The position numbers and the translations under genes were made by a program. A model generated the notes under the pieces. The model ran no database searches, was not told the origin of the DNA, and was given only the letters and a program-made list of their open reading frames with translations. Below are positions 47,701-59,700 of a DNA stretch of 64,000 bases, piece after piece (within the stretch, counting starts at the first letter, position 1; each line of letters starts with the position of its first letter). The DNA comes from Owenia fusiformis (Eukaryota; Annelida; Polychaeta; Sabellida; Oweniidae). The stretch is from the NCBI GenBank assembly GCA_903813345.2, contig CAIIXF020000011.1, forward strand, positions 19,203,754 to 19,267,753, read 5' to 3'.

Positions 47701-50700
47701 TTATACTTTCTTCAGAATTTCTTAACAATTGACATTTTTGATGGTGTGATTTTCTTTTTTAATTTTTGTTCTTTGATCATCAATCATATTGATGTTTTGA
47801 TATTTTCTGATTTTATATATTCTCGCTTTATTAAAGTAAAAATGAAATGTTGAACCAGCTATATTTCACTGATTTATCTCTGTACACTTTCCTTATTGAA
47901 GGTATGTAATTTTTAACTAATCTACAGTTGTATGTTGATAATGCAGTTTCTTCTGTTTGCCTGTTTGATGTCTGTATCATGTCTGTGAGAGATAATAAAG
48001 TAGAGTTTAGACTAAATATGATATTCTGATAATTGCCTGGTGGCGTGACATCTCCTTGCAATCCTCTTCACCAAGCAGCATAACCTTTCTACTACTTTCT
48101 CAAATGATTTACAGTTTTCTGATGCTGATTACATCTTAATGGTCCAAAATGGATTTTTACTGGAATTTCAAATTGTCAAGGTAATATCAAATATCAAGTG
48201 GAAAAAAGTATTCGTATTTTCTGACTACACAGTCTTATTGGATATAAGCTACATGTATATACATCCTTCAACATTTTGTTTCATTGCTTTGAAAAGAAGT
48301 GAAATAACATTGAACTTCACTCTTATTTAAAGAGTGTCAGACAAATTCAATGCTTTTTCAAAGGGTATTGGTCTGACTTGGTCTGGTCATTGATGGCATT
48401 GATTTCAATGATATCCAACCTTTCTTCTTTATTCTTTGAACATTTGAAGAAACATCTTATTTTAGGATGGGTCAGATTGGGATTGGGTCCAAGTTTGACG
48501 GAGCAATGATATGGCCTTTCCACATAGATTGATTGAATTAATCTAAGTGGAGATTAAACTATAGTATAGGCTAGTTCATGGTAAATTGGGTACTTTAGTG
48601 AGGGCACTTTGACCAAAGTCAAAAGGTATTAATTTCACTATTGTTTGTCCCTTTCTCATTATTTAAGAATTATATGTACATTTACATGTACTTGGTTTAA
48701 CATTGTTACTCTTAATTGCATTTACCAAGTGTTCGATTACAGTAATTCTTATCAAGGAATTGCATCCACCAAGTGTTCGATTACAGTAATTTTTATGAAA
48801 GAGGGAAATACAATATGGGGTGTGGCCAGCTCTAATTAAATTTTAATCATGTTATGTTTAGATTGAGTTCTCATTTTAGGTTTTGGGGTTAAAAAAGTCA
48901 AAAGTCAAGATCTTATACATCCTGTAATTTAATATTTAGCATAGATTTTCTAATTAACCATATGGCTATTTATATATGTATGATTGATTGTTCTGCCGAA
49001 TTTGAGTGCATGCATACAGAGACTTGTACAAGAACATGAGTTGTATATCGAAATGGTGCAACCTACTTGATTTGATTATTGTATGAAGACTTGATACATG
49101 AAATCAAATTGTGTCACCCTCCCTTTGTATTACATTATTACATAGAGAAAAGAGCATCTTATAATATGAGCCTGAAAGTGAATTAAGATCCCTTGTAATA
49201 CTGATTTTGATAAAGGTTAAGTCACTGTAGTTGGTAGTAGACATGGGAAATCAATACATGCCAGTTACCAGAATATACTAGAACTGGGAATTATTCCATA
49301 CTTTATTGATCGGCACATGCACCCTGCTCCAATCCTACAATTTCTTCAAACGTATCAAAGAACACTAACTCATTGGGGAATTCTAATTGACTCTCAGGGT
49401 ATGGTCAATCACTGTCTCTTAAATGTTACGGTCAATTCTGTCCGTTTAATGTTTCCATTGAAGTGATGTATATACTATATATCTTTAAAATTTAGATTCT
49501 TGAAGTATATGTATGTGAAAGTATTATGAATCAATAGGAAGTTCAGTCAGAAAGGTCCTATCTCTCTCCCTCATTGACCAATTTATAAAACAGTCCTCAG
49601 TAAACACCTCTCTCTGGGAGCATATCTCTAGTGATATATATCTTCTTTCTCTCCCACTCCCAGTTCATACATCCTGTTAAGATCTCTCTTTGGGAATATC
49701 TCTCTAAGAAACACATTCACATTAAAAAGGTAGTAGTAACCTTGGTCCACATTTTCAAGCTTAACCAGCATGCATCCTTGAATACACTTGTAAGAGCACT
49801 GATTACTGAAGTGCCTATGATATTGTGTGGACAAAATGAGGTAATATTGAAGTGGCTTGTAATATACTGTAGTAGCATTTTCCCCAATCTCTAATCTGGA
49901 TTGATCGCTTTGATATAATAATAAAGTTTTCGGATATCTGCTCAAGTCATTGAGTTATTGAAATTCATACTAGGCTTTAATGGTGAGATGCAGCCCTATT
50001 TAAAGTTTTGGATTGATGATTTTGATATGATGTTTTCTCATTTCTTAATGTTATTATTAGATATGTACATTCTTCCTTTTTCTTAAATTTTTATGACACC
50101 AACACAATGGTGACATATTGTTTTGGCCTCCAACGTTTTTGTGGATGGTGTTCTGCGTTCAGTGTATGTAACAAATGGCATGTGGTAACATTTTGCTTGT
50201 TAATGCCTTATTATTTTCTATTACATATATTCTCCAAGTGGTCAGTTCATTAAGATTCAAAGAGATCACAATTGATGTTCTGCAATTTTCTAACTTCTGT
50301 ATTTCCTATATGTGGAACTCGGTGCCCATACACCCTTTGACCATTTAAGTTTGCTTAAGTCTACTGATGATAATTATCAGTTGTGGTGTAGACCTATTGT
50401 AAACCTTTACAAAGTATGTGTAAGTTGATATATCAATTAACTCAAACTTGAATGTTTGGCATTCTTATCAGTGTGTTTAGAATAAGCAAATTTTTTCACC
50501 TTGTAATGTCTGTTAGATCAATAACCAATATGTCGTACTTGTAATATAAGTCTGATTCCTGTCGTGATTTTATATATCGATTGATTTGTCATATTTTATG
50601 TTTGTAATTTTAATGTCCGTGATTGTTGAATGAAATTTCAACGATTATTGCATCTTTATCACATAGAAAAATGACATATAGAGAGTGGAGTATTGAGAAA

Positions 50701-53700
50701 GTAGTCAGCTTCAAATTGTATTTAAATTAAGGTATTCCAGCTGAAACATGAAAGAAATAACAGAAGATTCTAAGATATGGATCAGTAATAATAAAATACT
50801 GGCAAAAACTGGTCCAAACCTAGATATCCAAATGCTACTCTCTGAATGATGTTCATCAGAACACATCCATATGCTAATTTTCTGCCAACTATGTCAATTA
50901 TTTTTCAGTTTTGAAATATTTTCACCAATGTCCTTTAACTATACAAAATCATCTGGCCCTGTACTGTATATTGAAATTTACGAAACATTATTGATGATAC
51001 TTTGATTATTTTTTCAGATTTATTACAATGTACAAACGAGCCAAATGTCTCAATACCACAAATGGCAGACCTCCTGATAGAAAGAACACAAGACAAAAAC
51101 TGGACCATTGTATTTAAGGCTCTTATCACAGTTCACAACCTCATGAATAATGGCAATGAAGTAAGTTGACAACCTCATGAATAATAGCAATGAAGTAAGG
51201 TCACAACCTTAAGAATAATGGCAATGAAGTAAGTTGACAACCTCATGAATAAAAGCAATGAAGTAAGTTGACAACCTCATGAATAATGGCAATGAGGTAA
51301 GTTCACAACCTCATGAAGAATGGCAATGGAGTAAGTTGACAACCTCATGAATAATAGCAATGAAGTAAGTTCACAACCTCATGAATAATAGCAGTGAAGT
51401 TAGTTCACAACCTCATGAATAATGGCAATGAGGTAAGTTCACTACCTCATGAAGAATAGCAGTGAAGTAAGTTGACAACCTCATGAATAATAGCAATGAA
51501 GCAAGTTCACAACCTCATGAGTAATGGCAATGAAGTAAGTTGACAACCTCATGAAAACTAGCAATGAAGTAAGTTTACAACCTCATGAATAATAGCAGTG
51601 AAGTAAGTTCACAACCTCATGAATAATTGCAGTGAAGTAAGTTTACAACCTCATGAATAATTGCAGTGAAGTAAGTTTACAACCTCATGAATAATAGCAA
51701 TGAAGTAAGTTTACAACCTCTTGAATAAATTGTAAATTCACAACCTCATGAATAATAGCAATGAATTAAGTTCATATCCTCATGAATTATGGCAATGGAG
51801 TTAGTTTACAACCTCTTGAATAATTTCAATGAAGTAAGTTTATACCTCATGAATGATAGCAATAAGCAATGTATAATGGCAATGAAGTAAGTCCATAACC
51901 TCTTAAAGAATAATGGCAATGAAGTGTCACCACCACCGAATAATGGCACGTTTGTCTGGAATGATAGTAATGCATTACTACCTGTGAAGTATAGGCACAA
52001 CCTTGTAGATATTGACAATGAGGTAATTCCTCTGCCTATTGAATACCAATGAGGTAAGCTTATTACCTAATGTATGCCTTTGGCTTTAATGAGGTCATAG
52101 ATTATTATTACACTCAGTTATATTCATTAGTTAACACTGAATAATGACACTGAGGTTTATCCTTAACCTCCGGATGAATGGCAGAGTTGAATAATGAGTA
52201 ACCTTCATGACATCTTTCATTGCCCCTTTAAATCTTTTTGAATTATTAACATGTTTGGATTTATAAATAGATAATAAATTGAAATTGAAAAATAAATTGA
52301 CTTTGAATATATTTAGGCTAATTAATTCATTAATTTGTGTTAATTTCTTTAATTGCAGAGGTTTTCACAGTATTTGGCATCTAACAATTGCAGATTCAAC
52401 CTGGGTACATTTCTTGATAAAAGCGGAGTTCAAGGTTGGTATTCATCTTCCATAGTATACTAGTCTTATCTGGACTAAGTTACTGTCCCTCTCTTTGTGT
52501 GTGTGTTTTGATCTATCAATTAAATGGAATTTTGTATCACATTGGTGATTTTATGGAAGTGATTCAAACAAATTTTCTCAATTTTGTGTGAAATTTTCAA
52601 GCTTGATTTACCCTAATTCAGCATCCTCAGGCCAGATATTGATAACGTAAGATCATTCCTCAATTTGCAGGTCAAAAAGATGCAATCAATACCCTCAATG
52701 TGCTGATTTCTGTAAAAATCATTTTAAATCACTGGTTAATTAAAAAATAATCATTTTATTAATTCGATCAATAGATATTCTCATCGAGTGTCTGATATTT
52801 TACAAATAGATGTTCCCATCCCAGAACTTATTTTCTTGTCTTTCTATGCGTGCTTTAAAACTATGCAGTTTTCATTGTTTCCTGATTTCCTTATTTTGGC
52901 GAAATAATTCTGATTATCTCCAGGCACTTACCTCCAAAACTTATTTTTCTGAAACTGAGCCCAGATAACTGGTGATAAAGGGGGAATAATATATGGTGTT
53001 TCATAGATTGATCAAATATGCCATATTCAAATATGATGAAATGTTTGTGTAACTTTATCAAAATGCTCTTCACTTGCTGGTTATCCTTTGATGAGGATTT
53101 TTTCAACTTTGTGAATGACACAGTATTATTGTATATTGTCTTGTGACCCTTGTGAGCTTTCAATGAGAAGATATGTTCAACAGACCGAGATCAACGGTCA
53201 AAATCGTCAAGGTTTAAATTCATAAAATTTGTAAAAATTATTCTATGTGCTATATTTCGGTTATGTTTTAAAAATGATAATTGGTTGTAATGAGAGGCTT
53301 GTTATTATTTAATGATCAGCTTATCCAAGAAATGTGGAATTTCATTCAGTGTAAAGAGATAACTGTAGAGGACAGCATGATCCGAAAGTGATATGTATGA
53401 GGCACGGGTCTATGTAGTGGATTCTCTGTTTGTCTCTTGTTAAAGCTTGACTTTGTCCTGGACACAAATGGTTATTGACACCTATGTTACAGTGACACAT
53501 ATTTATCATTTGACACATATTATTATCTCATAGTATAGTGCATACAATTATAAACTCCAGAGGCTGATTGTTGAATCATGAAGTTTACAACTGTCATGAT
53601 TTCATTTTAATACTCAACAGCATGGAGTCTATAATTGTTTTGTTTGTCATTAGATAATATGAAATTTACTCGCTATAATAAGAACAAAGACATTTAAACA

Positions 53701-56700
53701 AAAAGTAATAACTTTTGTAATATATTGCATGGTCAAAAGTCAAAACTATTGACTGATCTCTGACCAATCAAATATTTAAATTGGCGTATCAACAAAATGG
53801 ATTAACCCAGTTGCATATATGCATTGGTTACAATAAATACAGTTTCAGTAGTTAATATTTCCTCTGATAAAATTTGCCGCATATTTGCCTTGAATTTTGA
53901 TTTTTCCTTCTATAATCTAGATTAGAAATCAAAATTAGTAGAAATTGATTTATAACCAAATGCATGGAGCTAATTTAAGATGTATGTATTGACAGAAATA
54001 AGTTTGTAACTGATTATTATTAAAATGAGGTGATCACAGGGAATTACATACATTGTAAATGTTATTAAAATTACAAAAATAGATATACATGTAGATTTAA
54101 TGATTAAATTATATTGTTGATTGACATATGATTGCAGCAATGATTGTAATATAACAAATACACATGTTTTGATTTTGATTAACCTTTTTTGGCCCAATCT
54201 GTCAATATATCGGAGATCAAATATTTCAGTACTTAATTCACTCGTTGACAACTTCCTATATTAACAGAATGTAACTACAGGGTGTTCCTGAAAAAATGGA
54301 ATTAATCCTGTAACTTTTAGAAATTTCCTGTAGTTTAACCTGAGGTTAATTGATATGTTAACCATTTGTGTCCTGCTTTTATGCTTCTAGATAAAATGGG
54401 AGGACAAGGTAGGTGTTACCCAGCATTCACAGAAGAGGTCATGTGACCTCATTAGACCAAACAAGCTTCAAAAGCATCTTGGGAAGAGGATTTAGTTCTC
54501 TTCTATTTTCAAATCCTCCCTTTTTATAACCGTTTCTTTCTGTTGTCTTTTTACCACTAACACTTTATTCTTGCAAAGGATTATACACAACTTTTTTTGT
54601 AGCTCTAGAGATGTTTTTTCATATTTAAAAAGTCCAATATTGCAATCATTTTTGTGAGTGTATGGATAGGCGGGTGGATAGGCAGGATAAAAATCTTGTC
54701 ATTTCCTTAACAAACATACTGTATAAGGTGTTTGTTTCAAATCATTCCTATGTCTAAACTCTAGCTCTCCTTAGATTTTTGCCATTCTGGGTAAACTACT
54801 AGACTGCCATATTGACTAGTAAGCTTTATCCGGAATTATGTGACCAATCCCATTCAAAGGATTTATCTTAAATTCTTAAGCAGCTATCTCAGTGTAATGT
54901 TCATCTCTCCAAAAGATATGTTCATTTTCCTTTGTAAGAATGATATACTAACTGCATTATGACAAAGCATGATTTAGTTTTCAACAAATAGGTAGCTGAA
55001 GAGGAGGTACAGCTCATCCCATGATGCAATATATGGAGTATATTAGTTTATTGCATCTTGGGTCGGTTACTAACTCATTATTAGGTTATTGTTTATGTGC
55101 TTTTTAAGTGTAAAATAACAGTGGATGCATGAGGAATAAATTAATCATAATCTGATGATAGGGAATCTAACCTTAACTTTTCTATTTCCATTGAGGTCTA
55201 TTCCAAGGCAGTTCTTTCCTCTATCTACCAGTATTGGGATTCAAATAAGGTGCTATTTCATTGGGATACTTGGGACAATACCTCCTTTTCTGCATCCTCC
55301 AAATGCAGTGCTCCATTCTGTTCCTTCAGAGTAGACTATGTCTAGGCCCTTGCTTTCGGAGGATGCATTTTCTGATCTGTGACTGATCCCAAGTGTACGA
55401 CCCCAATGTCCTTTTGAGTTATAAAACAGATGTCAATATGACAAGGGATACATGGTTACAAACTACTTTTGATCAAATATTACCTACAGTGAATCTATAG
55501 TTACTCACTGAATCTTTATTCTGCCTTTTTGATGGTCATCATTTAGAAAGCTTGCCTTTGGGACCATTCTGTTATTATTTGAATGCCCAAAAATGCTCAA
55601 ATCAGGACATATAAAACCTATGTTCCTATTCGAATCAAACCCTTTCTCATGCTCCTTGTATCCAGCTGCGAAAACTATATTTGTAAGGATCATGCACTAT
55701 TGTGTCGAAAAAACATTTAACAGTACCAAGTTCTACAGTTTTACTTGTAACTTGACAATGTCAGGAATATGAAGAGAACTTGTATTGATCAAACAGCCCT
55801 ATTGAATTCCTTTGTCTTTAGTCTTCTGAGTCAGAACATGACTATTGTTTCTTATTGAGGCTATATTATGTAAAAAGTGAGAAAGATTTTCAGCTTCAGG
55901 CAAACGGATATCTGATTTTCTGATTTATAAATGCATGCTAGAAGTATAGTTTTAAAAAATACAATAGACAGAGATACATTTTAATTTGTCTGTTATTGTT
56001 CGACCATTGGGGATATTTCATCATATGGTTAATACAAATGTATGTCCACAGGGCTATTTAGGGCTATTTCAACCTTAGATTAAAATTAAAATTTCTGAAG
56101 TTGAACATCTTAGTTAAAAAGATTTGATTTATTCAATTTTTGTCGAAATATCCTTTAAGATATAGTCTTCATTTGAAATAACCAAAATTTGAAAGAAACC
56201 CCTTATATAACACAGTTTATTGTCTTAGAAACAAAAGTAGATGTTCATTTGTTGTACAGCACTAGATTTTCAATCATTTAGGTAGTCCAAGTGGGATATA
56301 TTTCTGACTTTCATGTAAATGGTCTAAATGGATCGGTCAACTTGCATTGCCTACCTTAATTGATTTAAAAAACACTCCCTAAATATCTTAATAAGATCCT
56401 TTAAGACTGTTTATATATTTGTACATTCCCAAATAATGATGAAAATAGAAAAAATCATGGAAACTATCCAGACCCCCATCATACCATCAGTTTGCTCACT
56501 GAATCAGCTGCTAACATGAGATAATCACTTCCTAATTTGTGTAGCCCCTCACTTTAGCAATGATGTCAAGAGTCAGCTGATGGTATGGTGGAGTCCTGAT
56601 GGTACCTGGGATTATGCGACGACTGTTCATGAAGGAAAGATCTACTTACTTTCGAAACGTATCTTTGGGCTATGCCTTGTATCTGAAGTAAAATCTTGTA

Positions 56701-59700
56701 GTCATGTTTAAATACTAGACAGACGAATTAATGTATAATATGCTGTAGGATTTAAAGATTTCCACATATGCGCATGTATACTGTATAGTAGTATTTGACC
56801 ATTTTAGGGTATGATATGTCTACATTCATCCGAAGATACTCCAATTACATAAATGCCAAGTGTGATTCCTATAGAGCTATGGCGTTCGACTTCTGCAAAG
56901 TGAAAAGAGGGTAAGTGATCTACTTGATTTTTCCATATTTTATTTGGATTCACATTATTAATGAAGGGCTAGGGTGTATCATCAGAATTTGAATATATCA
57001 TTTGAATCTACTCAGTATGGCTTCATAGATATAAACTGGGAAGTTCTATATTGAGTTTCTATATACAGTAAAACCTGTATAAGTGGAACACCTCGGTACC
57101 TCTAAATGTGTTCTACCTGGAAGGTGATCCACTTATAGAGGTTCATTTAACATTAAGTTTGTTAGTTCTGGGACTACGATGAAAAGTGTGGTGTTTCACT
57201 TCCAGAGGTGTTCCATTTTACAGGTTACATTGTACTGTAAATATAAAACTAAGAAACACCTGTCTAAGTCACAAGATTTGCAATTGTAAAGAACATTCCG
57301 TATACACAGGTTTTACTGTACAATCCATCCTCTACAATGACATTTTCATATCATGGTATAATGTAGACAATTGGAATGGCTGAATATACTAAATCTATAA
57401 TTCTATTTAACTAGACTAATAATTGTGTTGCTTAATCATCGGGGGAATTAATAACCATGTTTACAGATGTACATTTAAGTTGGATCAATGTATTATTGAT
57501 CAGTTATGTAATTTGTCAATGGGAATCAGAACTCATAAGATGTAGTGAATTAAATCCCTCTGAAAACCAGAACTCAGCTAATTTTCCAAAGTAACAAAGT
57601 AGCTAAAGGGACCTCCAATATTAGAACTCTTGTGCTTTGTGGTTCATTGTCTAGACCATTCCAATATAGGTGTGTGGCATTTATAATGTATCAATCTGTC
57701 ATGTCAAAAACTGGAGGGTAACCATACCTTTTGCAGATTTTCAATCTCATCATGTCCGGTGAAATTTTGACAATGATTAAAAAGAAATGAATCCCATTTG
57801 TGGCACCCACTTGCTTAAATGCAAGAGAGATCACTTTATCACACAGTACTAACTTCGACCATTAATTTGAATTTTTGACCTACCAGATGTTTGAAAATCA
57901 AGGATTGCATGCGAGTCTCATACTGCACCGTTTTTCTTCAAACTTGATCCATTCAAAGCATTCTAAAAATGCCTTTCTGTTGGTACATTATTCTGCTATA
58001 CAGAGTTCCTACTTTTAGCGGCATTTTGGGTCCCCAGCTGTGAGAAGGGCTTCTCACAACTGGGGACCAAAACGCTGCTAAAACGAGGGACTGTTTACAA
58101 TAAAGCAATGTACCAACAGAAAGGCAATTTTGTTTTGCTTTGCATAGAACAAGTTTGAAGAAAAACGGTGCAGTATGAGACTCGCAGTCCTTGATTTTCA
58201 AACACCTGGTAGGTCAAAAATTCAAATTAACGGTCAAAGTAAGTACAGTGTGTATATCCTGTCCAGGGAATGCTAGAATAGTAAATATATTGCTGTCCTG
58301 TATTGAATGTTATCTGTGAGGTATCTCTGTCAATTATGTTCAATGGCTCTCATTGGGATCAGGGTACATTGTCTAGAAGATTAGCGTCACTTGAAAACAA
58401 CTTTTAGCCATATTAAGTTATCGCTACTCTTGAAACATGGTGCCTATCATGTATCTAAAAACAATGTAAAACAAAATGTGAATTGCTCGAAGGTGGCACT
58501 GATCATGGGAAGTATTTCAAAATGATAACAACGAATGTTGAAATGTGGAACAGTTTTGAGATGTTCACATGAGATAATTCATGTGCACTTTAGAGAGTTC
58601 ACAATAGGCAGGTGTTTATAAAGTGAGGTGTTTTTTGTTGATAATAAGAGAGTTATTCATAATATAGTGTTGTTTGCAATAAAGAGGTGTTCACATCTTG
58701 CATTCAGTTTCATCTTCAAATCATGAAGCAATATCTACATCTAAATGCCAAACTGAAAATGTCAAGCGTATGTTTGCATCAATACACAATGTCTACAATA
58801 TGCAAAAGTAATTCCATTTCCCTCCATGTAGCAGTAAGAAATCCATTATGGGGTCAGGTGCAGGGGTAGATAACAATTTAAAGCAGGAGTTAATCTCATT
58901 TTGCTGATCGTGGTGTCAAAGCAACTTTCTGCACTGATTGCACATTATGAAAATGCCAGTGATTTTAACCTTTAGCAGACCACCGGCGACCGCGTCCGCC
59001 CATTCAAAATTACCGCCAGAATCCACCGGCGGATCCGGACGACACAAATCTAACTTTTGAAAACTTTACTTTTTCCCGCCGTTCTTATGATCCAATTAGA
59101 TTGCCCGATTTATTCAGTCCTTAGTAGGTGACTTCCTGTTGACCTAGAAATGGCGATATTTCGAAAAATATTTCTCAATTCAACAATTTAAACAGTTTTT
59201 AAGTCGTTTTTAGTGAACAAATCATACAAAATGACGGCCAAATACGATCACAACGAAAATGTGGAGGAAATGGATTGCGATTTCGAGCTCTTTAGGCTCT
59301 TGGAAACCGATAATGGTCATCGAAAATGGAAACTAGAATATTTTCTGAACTGAAAACAAGAACATTCGATCGCTGCAAATTCAGTTTTGGATTCTGACCA
59401 GACGTTGAATCTCCCGAGGGGCGAAACGGCGGATTCCGGAGGAGTATTCATGGTATATTTATGCCCAGTCGTGTTTATGTACGAAAAAAAATCATGAGAA
59501 CATTTTTCTCATGAGCCACACTAGTGTATCTTCCCTTTGTGAAAATTTTATCCAGATTCATTCAGTAGTTATTGAGATATTAATTATTTAGTCCAGGCAT
59601 ATCATTTTTGAAAAATAAGTCAGATGCGTAGGATATATTTGTTAAAATAAGTCAGAGTGCAGAAGGTTAAGAAATGAGGGGATTATTGGCTCATGTAGTG

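Noticed and set aside
51126-51930. Regular repeats resembling a CRISPR array
   Set aside because: There are no unique spacers; the whole 34-bp unit repeats, it starts inside an animal exon, and the locus is eukaryotic.
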